DNA from: JBBDYH01 sp040901795
Lineage (GTDB): Bacteria; Planctomycetota; Planctomycetia; Pirellulales; JALHPA01
Length of the DNA stretch: 64,000 bases
Assembly (NCBI GenBank): GCA_040901795.1
Contig: JBBDYH010000090.1
Coordinates: 48,979 to 112,978, forward strand
Reading direction: 5' to 3'
The notes under the pieces are model-generated. The model did no database searches, was not told the DNA's origin, and saw only the letters and a program-made list of their open reading frames with translations. Position numbers and translations under genes: made by a program. Numbering within the stretch: the stretch's first letter is position 1; each line of letters opens with the position of its first letter. Shown here piece after piece: positions 26,701 through 34,330 of the stretch.

Positions 26701-27336
26701 TTCGTTGATCATGTTGCCATTTGCGTCGTACTGGCTCTGGTGAGACAAGCCAAAGCTATGTCCGGCTTCGTGGGAGACAGTTCCTCCATTCGCAAGGGGA
26801 TCTCTCACGACTCCCCACGTGTAAACGGTGAAAGCGTACGCAACGTTGGCTCTTCCGTCCGTAAAGGCGTCAATGTGCCCGACACCGCCCGCTGGGTTGC
26901 GGTACCAGTCCTCGCTTGAACCTCCGATTGCCACGCGCAGCGCCATACCATTGGCCTGATTAATTGGCACGCCGGCCGCCAGCACCGGCGGTTCTTCGGT
27001 CGTAACGTCGATGTTGAAAGGTGCGAAGTCTTCCGCCACGACCTTCCAAACGTTTTCGATGAACGTGAGCTCCGTTGGGCTATATGTCGCGGGGTTTCCA
27101 TCCGAGTCGTACACCGGCGTATCGACGTTCCTGTACGTGCCCCAGATCGGCTCGAAGTGGCCGTCGAAGTCGAGGTACAACGCAGCAGGCGCGTCCGGCA
27201 GACTGTGATATATCGGCACCGTCGCCATCAGGCAGCGCGATTCGAGAGCTTCAAACGTCGCGGAGTGAAATCGAGACAAAGTCCTCGATGGCAGGCGCCG
27301 CCGGTAAAGCGCCCACGAAGCAGCTTGGCGACGCAT
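23767..27336 (-). CDS. Secreted metzincin-type protease with Calx-beta, CAP, FnIII and dockerin regions (surface protein 4)
   Basis: 1189 residues. The leader contains FEALESRCLMA at 28-38, a variant of the sorting motif in the other surface proteins. The zinc site HEAGHSFGLSH near residues 187-197 fits HExxHxxGxxH, and a possible Met-turn (SAIMGF) follows about 35 residues later, so a metzincin protease is likely. Next come a Calx-beta domain (about 380-490), a CAP/SCP-like domain (about 500-665; LLNRARHNPTAYQ), an SdrD-B-like domain (about 670-735), a fibronectin type III domain (about 765-850), and the pre-dockerin module and dockerin pair (about 1095-1155) shared with surface protein 3. 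It is inferred to be secreted or surface-bound and to cut extracellular protein; the substrate is unknown. Confidence 0.88.
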   Translation of the reverse strand: MRRQAASWALYRRRLPSRTLSRFHSATFEALESRCLMATVPIYHSLPDAPAALYLDFDGHFEPIWGTYRNVDTPVYDSDGNPATYSPTELTFIENVWKVVAEDFAPFNIDVTTEEPPVLAAGVPINQANGMALRVAIGGSSEDWYRNPAGGVGHIDAFTDGRANVAYAFTVYTWGVVRDPLANGGTVSHEAGHSFGLSHQSQYDANGNMINEYLPAIGNWSAIMGFTSPSLDHETWHNGQSENGAQAYQDDIDMIGRATNRFGFRPDDHFDTFAGATLLNATGFDWTSAGLIGATSDIDVFSFTTAVPRELRIIVDGHTPGQNLDAVLELYDAQGALLAWSNPGDSLDAFLQRKFVAGTYFVAVRSNGQFGRIGQYSLTVSPIASVSVADVSIVEGNAGLRDASFVLTLSERMNETATVSFATFDGTAVAGSDYIPQFGTIVFPPGVLTQTVTIPVWGDPLVEPHEQFFLSLSNAMNATLFDREAIGTIVNDDVPSSLTVSPQEQLFIHLLNRARHNPTAYQVERHLPIDLSYVDPQPPLAVNESLLASARFHTDEMVIHNYFDHQSAVSGDWPNQMARDHGYELPLHFSIDVNNIESLAAGTLRDTAQEVLDALIVDAGVPSVGHRNHLLGIGGFGSNREIGVGHSFNAASDFDHYWAVHATWSTTSDRFLTGVVFDDRNNNQRYDLNEGLAGIGVVAGAFSTRTNAAGGWTIEVNSLGSYFVTATGGQFRGVATAFVHATASNVEVDFISGSNEGIVNFESQTRIAAPSALMAGVQAANRVGLVWTDNSSNETTVRIERSTDGISFSPLIDLPANATSHDDVGLQSNVTYSYRVRALGLQTQSDASNVAAATPQLTTITGTNGNDTYHVIRIGSFLHVYENTALGGQPTYISTLAAMPGTLTINTLAGNDVLTVSTVGQSLGLGRLIYDAGAGTNSLVLESGSARIDATALGGLLNTEVKVGAHLTTARLQQNGLTLTENSKVSLLRDGDASVVTSLTLAPGATLDITDNALVIHYIGASPVAIVREKILSGRGGAGFGANWTGTGITSSTAAQANTTDPEAWSIGYTENAALPLGAYESFRGVGVDDTAVLIAYTRTGDANLDGLVDDNDVTVVGATYAPGVTQPQWALGDFDYNGFVDDDDVTLLGVFYNPAAPPLAAPDVVQNSDLVDLLAHAIAAELAHKMQL

Positions 27337-28018
27337 GGCGGTTTACCTGGCAGCAATGTGGGACGCGAAACAATAAACGAGAAACCCGCTCAATTACGCG
27401 TGGCGTGGTGCCGTGGCCTATTGTTCCACGGAACCAGACTCATCGCAAGAAAAATGCGGCGGTGGACGGCCAGAAACCTACATTTGTCCCAAGCGGTTCG
27501 AGGGTTTGGTGCGATTTATTTCGCATTATTTCCCAGCGTGATTGGACGCGCGAAAATTTCGTTTTGTGGGAAGTAATTGCGGTGCGGGGAGGTGGTCGCG
27601 GTTGAAGGAAGTTGATCTGCGGACGAAGGTTGCGGAGTCACGATGGTCACTGTGCGGGCGTATTTATTTCCCATTGCGTGCAAAACCGTGTGGGAAGTGG
27701 CGGCGGAGGGGAAAGGCAGAGACAGGGAGACTGGGAGAGGGGGAGGGGGCCGGTCAGTGACGGGATAGCAGGCATGAGTACCCTGCAGTATATACGTGTA
27801 CATAGCATAGGTGGTGGCACAATATCAAAGCGCCAAAATCGGCTGGGCAGCAAATGTTTTTGCTGTGGTACTTGGGGAGGGGGGCCCCTGCGGCGGAAGG
27901 ACGCGCCGCGGAGCGGCACCGGACGCGGAGCGTGGGAACGAGGCGGAAACCCCGACCTCCCGGCCGGGGCTGTCAGCGAGTTATTGACTCGCAGCTACTG
28001 CCCTCTGACCCCTGTCCT
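27337..28018. other. Intergenic region between surface protein 4 and accC
   Basis: About 680 bases with no supported gene. It should contain the promoter of surface protein 4 at its left end. It includes a G-rich purine run (about 27715-27750), an AT-richer patch (27788-27812) and a copy of the GCCGCGGAGCGGC/GCGTGGGAACGAGG palindrome family (27903-27943). Confidence 0.5.
27903..27943. repeat. Palindromic repeat, GCGTGGGAACGAGG family
   Basis: It contains the units GCCGCGGAGCGGCAC and GCGGAGCGTGGGAACGAGG. The same pair of units occurs at 29615-29665, 34191-34325 and 45852-45991. Confidence 0.7.
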
Positions 28019-29517
28019 CTATGTAAGCCACGTTCGCTCGACGAACGTCGTATCAATCCGCGACTCAGAAAACGCGGAATGCGCGAGAATCTCCTGGTGC
28101 AGTGGAATCGTGGTGCTGATGCCTTCGACTTTCATCTCGGCCAGCGCCCGCTGCATCCGGTCGATCGCTTCGCGGCGCGAGGCGGCGTGGACGATCAGCT
28201 TGCCGATCATCGAATCGTAGTACGGCGAGACGGTGTACCCCGCGTAGGCGTGCGAATCGAAGCGCACGCCGAACCCGCCGGGGGCGATAAGCTGCTGGAT
28301 CTTGCCCGGCGACGGCTGAAAATTCCGCTTGGGGTCCTCGGCGTTGATGCGGCACTCGATCGCCGCGCCGTTGCAGGGAATCTGCTCCTGCGTAAACGGC
28401 AGCGGCTCGCCCGCTGCTACGCGGATCTGCATCTTGATCAAGTCGATGCCGGTCACCATCTCGGTTACCGGATGTTCGACCTGGATGCGGGCGTTGACTT
28501 CGATGAAGAAGAAGTTGCCGGTTTGATCCACGATGAACTCGACCGTGCCGGCGTTGGTGTAACCGGCCGTCTTGATCAGCCGCACGGCGCTTTCGCACAT
28601 GGCACGCCGCGTCTCGGGCGAGAGCGCCGCCGAAGGGCTCTCCTCGATCAGCTTTTGATGGCGGCGCTGCGTCGAGCAATCGCGCTCCCAGAGGTGCACC
28701 GCGTTGCCGTGCAAATCGGCCAGCACCTGCACCTCGACGTGCCGCGGTCGCTCGATGTATCGTTCCAGATATATGCCTGCGTTGCCGAACGCCGCTTCGG
28801 CCTCGGCCGCCGCCTGCTGGATGGCGCTTTTGAGCACCAGGTCGTTGCTGGCCACGCGCATCCCGCGGCCGCCGCCGCCGGCCGTCGCTTTGATCAGGAC
28901 CGGAAAGCCGATCTCATGTGCCACGCGAACGGCCTCGCGCTCGTCGGTGATCAGCCCCTCGCTGCCGGGCACCACCGGCACGCCGGCCTCGCGCGCCAGC
29001 GACCGGGCCTGGTTCTTATCACCCAACCGCAGCATCGCGTCGGGCGTGGGACCGATGAAGTCGATATTACAGCTCCGGCAGACCTCGTTGAAATGCGAAT
29101 TCTCCGAGAGGAACCCGTAGCCGGGATGAATCGCCTGCACGTTGCCGATCTCGGCGGCGCTGATCACGCGGTCGATCTTGAGATAGCTNNNNNNNNNNNN
29201 NNNNNNNNNNNNNNNNNNNNNNNNNNNNNNNNNNNNNNNNNNNNNNNNNNNNNNNNNNNNNNNNNNNNNNNNNNNNNNNNNNNNNNNNCCTGCACGTTGC
29301 CGATCTCGGCGGCGCTGATCACGCGGTCGATCTTGAGATAGCTCTCGTTGGCCTTGGGCCCGCCGACGCAGATCGCCTCGTCGGCCAGGTCGAGGTAATG
29401 GGCCCCGCGATCGGCTTCGCTGAAGATCGCCACGACCTCGATCCCCAGTTCGCGGCACGCGCGGATCACGCGCAGGGCGATTTCTCCGCGGTTGGCGATC
29501 AGGATGCGTTTGAACAT
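28019..29517 (-). CDS. accC: Biotin carboxylase subunit of acetyl-CoA carboxylase, split by an assembly gap
   Basis: The N-terminal part begins MFKRILIANRGEIALRVIRA, and the C-terminal part carries the ATP-grasp glycine loop GGGGRGM, the HLWERDCSTQRRHQK segment and the EVNARIQVEHPVTE active-site region. It carboxylates the biotin of AccB using ATP and bicarbonate, the first step of fatty acid synthesis. A 100-N gap breaks the frame, but the 55 bases on each side of the gap are identical. Merging that overlap removes 155 bases and restores one frame of about 447 residues, the normal AccC length. The gene is therefore probably intact. It follows accB in the same direction. Confidence 0.95.
29189..29288. 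other. 100-N assembly gap flanked by a 55-base identical overlap
   Basis: Bases 29134-29188 and 29289-29343 are identical. The gap has the standard placeholder length of 100. The two contig ends most likely overlap by 55 bases and no sequence is missing. Confidence 0.9.
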
Positions 29518-29555
29518 CGAGGAGGGTTCAGAGTTCGGGGTTCAGCAGGGGGTGG

Positions 29556-29584
29556 CACTGACAAGCTGTCGCAGCTTGTCAGTG
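29556..29584. repeat. 13-bp hairpin in the accB-accC gap
   Basis: CACTGACAAGCTG pairs perfectly with CAGCTTGTCAGTG across a three-base loop. There is no T-run, so it is unlikely to be a terminator; it may be an insertion of a palindromic repeat or an mRNA stability element. Confidence 0.65.
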
Positions 29585-29614
29585 GTGCGTGGTGAGTAGA
29601 CGCGGGGAACTTTC

Positions 29615-29665
29615 GCGCCGCGGAGCGGCACGGGCGCGTTCCTACGCCGAGCGTGGGAACGAGGT
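29615..29665. repeat. Palindromic repeat, GCGTGGGAACGAGG family, in the accB-accC gap
   Basis: It contains GCCGCGGAGCGGCACG and then CGTTCCTACGC and GCGTGGGAACGAGG. It lies between two genes that should be cotranscribed. Confidence 0.7.
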
Positions 29666-29702
29666 ACAACGAGGTGCAGCCTGAAGGCTGAACTCCAGCG
29701 AC

Positions 29703-30215
29703 TCACTTCCGCACGTTGACCTTGAACAGCGGCTGGCCGTACTCGACCGGGGCGCCGTTCTCGACCAGCACCGCCGCAACCTGGCCCGAGACCTCCGCCG
29801 GGATTTCGTTGAAGACCTTCATCGCCTCGATGATGCAAACAATCGACTCGGGACCCACGTGATCGCCCACCTTGACGAACGGTGGCGATTCCGGGTTGGC
29901 GGCCGTATAAAACGTGCCCACCATCGGGCTTTTGATCACCTGCAAGTCAACGTCTTCGGCAGGTGGGACGCCGACAGCGGACGTGGCGGCGGAAGAAACC
30001 GTCGAGGCCGTCGGCGGAGCGTACGATACCGAACCGCCTCCCGCCACGATCGGCTCAGTACCTCGCCGCAGCCGGATCCGCTGCTCCCCTTGTCGCAGGT
30101 CGATCTCCGCCAGATCGTGCTCTTTCATCAACTCGACCAACCGGCGGACCTTCTTGACATCGAAGATGTCGCCGGAATTCGTGGCCGAGTTGGTCATGTG
30201 GAGGGTTCCCGCCAC
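29703..30215 (-). CDS. accB: Biotin carboxyl carrier protein of acetyl-CoA carboxylase
   Basis: 170 residues. The N-terminal part (about 15-50) has the DIFDVKKVRRLVELMKEHDL signature of AccB, a flexible linker follows, and the C-terminal biotinyl domain carries EAMKV, whose Lys is biotinylated, with SPMVGTFY as its first strand. It carries the carboxyl group from AccC to the carboxyltransferase. A second possible start, MTNSATN, lies six codons in. It sits between the aminopeptidase gene and accC on the same strand. Confidence 0.95.
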   Translation of the reverse strand: MAGTLHMTNSATNSGDIFDVKKVRRLVELMKEHDLAEIDLRQGEQRIRLRRGTEPIVAGGGSVSYAPPTASTVSSAATSAVGVPPAEDVDLQVIKSPMVGTFYTAANPESPPFVKVGDHVGPESIVCIIEAMKVFNEIPAEVSGQVAAVLVENGAPVEYGQPLFKVNVRK

Positions 30216-30274
30216 GGCGGGCAGGCAAGGGTTCGGGGTTCAGGGTTCAGCAATGAGGCGTCAGGGGACAGAAG

Positions 30275-31372
30275 TTAGGATCGGCCGTTGATGAATATGT
30301 CGTCCCACTGTTTCGGCAGCGTCGTCAGCACCTCGTGCCCGTTGCGAGTCACGAGCACGTCATCCTCGATCCGCACTCCCCCCCAACCCGGCAGATAAAT
30401 CCCCGGCTCGACGGTGACGACCATGCCGGCTTCAAGCGGCTGCTGGATGCCGCGCGCCATGCGCGGCGCCTCGTGCACCGCCAGCCCGATGCCGTGTCCC
30501 AGGCCGTGACCAAAATTCTTGCCAAACCCCGCCTCGTCGATGATCCCTCGGGCGACCTGATCGACGTCGTGGCAGCTCGCGCCGGGGCGAATCGCGGCAA
30601 TTGCAGCCGCTTGAGCTTTGAACACAAGTCTATACATGCGTTCGAGTTTGGGCGGGATTTTACCGGTCGCCACGATACGCGTCAAGTCGCTCTTGTAGAG
30701 CCGGCCGCTGGCGCCCCAATCGAGCAGAAAGTAGCCCGCGGCGCCGATCCGCCGCTGCGTCGGTCGTGCGTGCGGCAGCGCCGCGCGGGGTCCCACCGCG
30801 ACAATCGGCGGGAAACTGGCGCACTTGGCGCCGACCAGCCGCATCTCGTGCTCCAGCGCGTCGGCGAAACTCTTCTCCGTTTGGTCGGCGCGGGCGGTCT
30901 TGCGGATCCGCCAGTAGGCATCCTCGGCAAAGCGGATCGCCTCGCGGATTTCGGTGATCTCGTCGCGATCCTTGATTGCTCGCAGGCGCTCGACCAGGCC
31001 CGTCGTCTTCTTGGTCTCCACCGTGGGCAGCTTTTCGGCGATCAGGTCGCGCTGCGAAACCGTCATCGAATCTCCCTCGATGCCGAGCATCCGCACCTTG
31101 GCACGCCGGCAGGTCTTGGCGACGACCTCAGTCATGGTCACGCCCGGCCGGCGCACCGAGAGATCCAGTTCCGGGCACTCCTCCTGTAGTTGCTCGGTAT
31201 ACCGTGGGTCGGTAATCAGAATCTCATCGGTCGCGGTAATCAGCAAGAAGCTGTCGTCGCCGGTGAATCCGGTCAGGTACGTGACGTTGGCGAAGTTCGT
31301 CACCAACAGCGACTTGGCGCCGGCTTTTTTGAGCAGCTTGCGAAGATGGTCGCGGCGAGTGGTATGCTGCAT
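30275..31372 (-). CDS. M24-family Xaa-Pro aminopeptidase/dipeptidase
   Basis: 365 residues from MQHTTRRDHL. The N-terminal creatinase-like domain (about 1-125) has VTYLTGFTGDDSFLL. The C-terminal pita-bread domain carries the metal ligands: Asp in LLDWGA and SDLTRI, His in GHGLGHGIGLAVHE, and Glu in VEPG and GVRIEDDVLV. It removes N-terminal residues next to proline or cleaves X-Pro dipeptides in the cytoplasm. A longer frame would start at 31405, but those added residues look unlike the family. It comes just before accB, an arrangement also known in other bacteria, where efp often sits between; efp is absent here. Confidence 0.92.
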   Translation of the reverse strand: MQHTTRRDHLRKLLKKAGAKSLLVTNFANVTYLTGFTGDDSFLLITATDEILITDPRYTEQLQEECPELDLSVRRPGVTMTEVVAKTCRRAKVRMLGIEGDSMTVSQRDLIAEKLPTVETKKTTGLVERLRAIKDRDEITEIREAIRFAEDAYWRIRKTARADQTEKSFADALEHEMRLVGAKCASFPPIVAVGPRAALPHARPTQRRIGAAGYFLLDWGASGRLYKSDLTRIVATGKIPPKLERMYRLVFKAQAAAIAAIRPGASCHDVDQVARGIIDEAGFGKNFGHGLGHGIGLAVHEAPRMARGIQQPLEAGMVVTVEPGIYLPGWGGVRIEDDVLVTRNGHEVLTTLPKQWDDIFINGRS

Positions 31373-31456
31373 GGTGTTAACTACCGTGAGCAACGAGAAT
31401 AGCACTTGCTACCACCTGGCGAAGAACATGGCAAGTGAACAACGGCGCGAGTTCCG

Positions 31457-32374
31457 ATGACGCATCCCCACGCCCACCACGCCGCGAACTGCGACGAGCA
31501 CAGCCATGGCCGTGCCCGTGATCGCCAGCGATTGGCGATCGTACTGATTCTGGTGACGGTGTACATGCTCGCGGAGTTCATCGGCGGGGTTTTGACGAAC
31601 TCGCTGGCACTGGTTGCCGACGCGGGACACATGCTCTCCGACGCTGCCGCGCTGGCGCTGAGCCTGTTTGCGCTGTGGATCGCCGAGCGGCCTGCCAATC
31701 CGCGACGTACCTACGGCTACTACCGGGCGGAAATCCTGGCGGCGCTGGTGAACGGCGCCACGCTGATTGCAATCGCGATCTTGATCTTTGTCGAGGCGTA
31801 TCGACGATTTGCCGAGCCGCCGGAAGTCATGGGTGGGGCCATGATGGCCATCGCCGGCGGTGGGTTGGCGATCAACGCGATTGGGCTGTGGCTGTTGCAC
31901 TCGTCTCAAAGCGGCAGCCTGAATCTCCGCGCGGCCTGGCTCCACCTGCTGGGCGATGCGCTGGGAAGCGTCGGAGCCATCGCGGCGGGGCTTTTGATTT
32001 GGGGTTTTGGCTGGTATTGGGCCGATCCCTTGGCGTCTGTTTTGATTGGCGCGCTGGTGCTTTATTCGTCCTGGTCGCTAGTAAAGGAGTCGGTCGCCGT
32101 GCTGATGGAAAGTACGCCGAAGAACCTGGACGTGGACTGCATTCGCGACGCCGTGGTCAACCTCGACGGCGTCGAGGACGTACACGCCTTGCACGTCTGG
32201 TCGATTACCAGCGGGCTAGACTCCCTGTCGGCCCACGTCGTGGTGACCGACGGAGAAGAGCATGCCGTGGTGCTCGGTCGCGTGCGGCAATTGTTGCACG
32301 ACCGGTTTGACATCGATCACATTACGATACAGATTGAGCCGGCCGGCTTTGAAGAGCGAAGGGCGAATTTTTGA
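31457..32374 (+). CDS. Cation diffusion facilitator, zinc-type (CzcD/ZitB-like)
   Basis: 305 residues. A His-rich N-terminus (HPHAHHAANCDEHSHG) is followed by six predicted membrane segments. The metal-site motifs are present as ADAGHMLSD in the second segment and HLLGDALGS in the fifth. The C-terminal cytoplasmic domain (about 210-300) has the ferredoxin-like CDF tail with HALHVWS. It exports zinc or related metals by proton antiport. It is divergent from the aminopeptidase gene (about 85 bases) and is followed within 10 bases by larB. Confidence 0.95.
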   Translation: MTHPHAHHAANCDEHSHGRARDRQRLAIVLILVTVYMLAEFIGGVLTNSLALVADAGHMLSDAAALALSLFALWIAERPANPRRTYGYYRAEILAALVNGATLIAIAILIFVEAYRRFAEPPEVMGGAMMAIAGGGLAINAIGLWLLHSSQSGSLNLRAAWLHLLGDALGSVGAIAAGLLIWGFGWYWADPLASVLIGALVLYSSWSLVKESVAVLMESTPKNLDVDCIRDAVVNLDGVEDVHALHVWSITSGLDSLSAHVVVTDGEEHAVVLGRVRQLLHDRFDIDHITIQIEPAGFEERRANF

Positions 32375-32384
32375 GTATCTTTCA

Positions 32385-33125
32385 ATGAGCGATCCAATTG
32401 CGAAGCAAAACGATACGACCACGAGTAAGCAGTCCACAACCGCCGACCTGGGCGAAGTGCAGCTCGACCTCGATCGCGCACGCCGCTGCGGTTATCCGGA
32501 GGCGGTTTTCGCCCAAGGCAAATCGGTGGCGACGCTGACAAAAGTGTTTCGGCGACTCCTGGAGGCCGGCGAGCCGGTGTTGGCCACGCGCGTCGCGCCG
32601 GATGCCATCGAGTCCCTCTTGTCGGATTTTCCACGAGCGCAGTACAACCCCATCGCTCGCACGCTGCGGATCGAGCCGAATCGCAGCGGTAAACCCTTGG
32701 CGTCTGCGACGGAAACCCGGCGCGGCCGCGTTGCCATTCTTACCGCCGGCACGACCGATCTGGCCGTTGCCGAGGAAGCACGTGAGACGGCCGAGTGGAT
32801 GGGGGCCGACGTGGTGCTGATTCAGGACATTGGTGTCGCCGGGCCACACCGCTTGCCGGCACGGCTGTCCGAGTTTCAGGACGCCGACGCGATTGTGGTC
32901 GTGGCCGGGATGGAAGGAGCACTACCCAGCGTCGTGGGCGGCTATGTATCCTGTCCCGTGATTGCCGTGCCGACTAGTGTGGGCTATGGGGCGAGTTTTG
33001 GCGGAATTGCCGCGTTACTCGGCATGCTCAATAGCTGCGCTGCAAACGTCACAGTCGTCAACATCGACGCCGGCTTTAAGGGCGGCTACGTGGCGGCACT
33101 GATCGCAAACGCAAAGTACAAATGA
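32385..33125 (+). CDS. larB: Nickel-pincer cofactor biosynthesis protein LarB
   Basis: 246 residues from MSDPIAKQ; a longer frame overlaps the cation transporter by more than 100 bases and is unlikely. The LarB pattern is clear: GYPEAVFAQGKS near residue 36, ILTAGTTDLAVAEEA, GVAGPHR, and VVVAGMEGALPSVVGGY, ending in NIDAGFKGGYVAA. LarB carboxylates and hydrolyses nicotinic acid adenine dinucleotide, the first step in making the nickel-pincer nucleotide of lactate racemase-type enzymes. larC is not in the window, and larE lies about 25 kb away. Confidence 0.93.
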   Translation: MSDPIAKQNDTTTSKQSTTADLGEVQLDLDRARRCGYPEAVFAQGKSVATLTKVFRRLLEAGEPVLATRVAPDAIESLLSDFPRAQYNPIARTLRIEPNRSGKPLASATETRRGRVAILTAGTTDLAVAEEARETAEWMGADVVLIQDIGVAGPHRLPARLSEFQDADAIVVVAGMEGALPSVVGGYVSCPVIAVPTSVGYGASFGGIAALLGMLNSCAANVTVVNIDAGFKGGYVAALIANAKYK

Positions 33126-33181
33126 ATTGACCCTAAGGCGCCGTTCCGGGCGACATCCGCAACCAACCCAGCGTAGCGCAC

Positions 33182-33271
33182 CAGTCGCCGTACCGGCGAC
33201 TGCTAAGCGCATGGGACGCCGTACCGGCGACTGCAAAACATTCCCCATTCCCCATTCAATCATTCCCCATT
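33182..33271. repeat. Palindrome and 33-base CATTCCCCATT element
   Basis: CAGTCGCCG-TAC-CGGCGACTG forms a perfect 9-bp hairpin at 33182-33202, with a partial copy at 33218-33234. Next to it, 33239-33271 is exactly the reverse complement of 41099-41131. Both sit in the larB-nnrD gap of about 150 bases. Confidence 0.8.
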
Positions 33272-33277
33272 CGGCTC

Positions 33278-34138
33278 ATGCCACTTCCCCAACTTTCTCC
33301 GCGTCGGCCCGAAAGTCACAAAGGCGACTATGGCCGCGGCCTGTTGATCGGCGGCGCCCAAGGTATGGCCGGGGCGATTTCGCTGGCCGGCATGGCGACA
33401 CTCCGTGCCGGCGCGGGCCTGGTGACGATCGCCACACCGGATGTCTGCCAAAGCACCGTGGCGGCATTCGAGCCGTCGTACATGACGCTCGGTCTGGCCA
33501 ACGACGGCGAAGGCCGCCTGGCCAAGACCGCGCATCGGCCACTGGTCGAAGCTGCCGCCAAGTCGACCGCGGTCGGCTGCGGACCCGGCCTGGGCCGTTC
33601 CCACGACCTGGTGAAGCTCGTCGAGCGATTGTATTTCGAGCTTCCGCAGCCGACAGTGTTCGACGCCGACGGTCTCAACGCGTTGGCCGAACAGCCCGAC
33701 ATCCTCAATCGCGCCGCCGGCCCGCGGATCCTCACGCCGCATCCCGGCGAGTTCGGCCGGCTGGTCGCCAAGGATGGACCGATGTCGGTCGCCGAACGCC
33801 GCGAGCGCGCGATCGACCTGGCAGTTCGCTGCAATGCCGTGGTGGTTCTCAAGGGCCATCAGACATTCATCACCGATGGGACGCGATCGGAGGTCAACAC
33901 CACCGGCAACGCGGGCATGGCGACCGGCGGCACGGGCGACATCTTAACGGGCGTGCTGGTCGCGCTGCTCTGCCAGGGGCTTGCACCGTTCGACGCGGCA
34001 CACCTGGGGGTCTATGTTCACGGGCTGGCAGGCGACCTGGCCGCCGCCGAGCTGGGCCAGGTTTCAATGATCGCGCGGGACTTGCTCGACTTCTTACCGG
34101 CGGCTTTCAAGTCGTTAGGCGGCACGCCGGAAGTGTAG
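33278..34138 (+). CDS. nnrD: ADP-dependent NAD(P)H-hydrate dehydratase
   Basis: 286 residues. It matches the ribokinase-like dehydratase that repairs hydrated NAD(P)H using ADP. Signatures are HKGDYGRGLLIGG near the start, VFDADGLNAL, ILTPHPGEF and NAGMATGGTGDILTG. The epimerase domain NnrE, often fused to it, is absent, so this is the single-domain form. Its stop codon TAG lies inside a palindromic repeat of the transposase-associated family. Confidence 0.93.
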   Translation: MPLPQLSPRRPESHKGDYGRGLLIGGAQGMAGAISLAGMATLRAGAGLVTIATPDVCQSTVAAFEPSYMTLGLANDGEGRLAKTAHRPLVEAAAKSTAVGCGPGLGRSHDLVKLVERLYFELPQPTVFDADGLNALAEQPDILNRAAGPRILTPHPGEFGRLVAKDGPMSVAERRERAIDLAVRCNAVVVLKGHQTFITDGTRSEVNTTGNAGMATGGTGDILTGVLVALLCQGLAPFDAAHLGVYVHGLAGDLAAAELGQVSMIARDLLDFLPAAFKSLGGTPEV

Positions 34139-34192
34139 TCCTCTCGCTCCGCGAGAGAGTATGCTTCATCACGCGGAGCGTGATGGCCTACT
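34132..34192. repeat. Diverged copy of the transposase-associated palindrome
   Basis: AGTGTAGTC followed by CGCTCCGCGAGAG and then ATCACGCGGAGCGTGAT matches the layout of the 57-bp elements at 59612 and 60404. The outer arms are degenerate. It overlaps the last codons and the stop of nnrD. Confidence 0.7.
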
Positions 34193-34325
34193 CGTTCCCA
34201 CGCTCTGCGTGGGAGCGCCCGCCTCGCCGCTCTGCGGCGCGTATCAACTTAATCGCTGCTGGTAGCGGCGCATTTCGTGCCGCGGAGCGGCACTATGCCG
34301 TTCCCACGCAGAGCGTGGGAACGAG
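34191..34325. repeat. Inverted pair of GCGTGGGAACG palindromes
   Basis: The left unit is CGTTCCCACGC-TCT-GCGTGGGAGCG. The right unit is CGTGCCGCGGAGCGGCAC followed by CGTTCCCACGCAGAGCGTGG and onward. It lies between the converging nnrD and NPCBM genes, directly next to the repeat at 34132. Confidence 0.75.
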
Positions 34326-34330
34326 GACGC

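Noticed and set aside
27854..29341. A plus-strand frame across the assembly gap near accC
   Set aside because: It is the antisense of biotin carboxylase and runs through the Ns, so it is not a gene.
28019..29517. accC as a pseudogene
   Set aside because: The frame break is explained by a 100-N placeholder and a 55-base duplicated contig end. The merged frame is full length.
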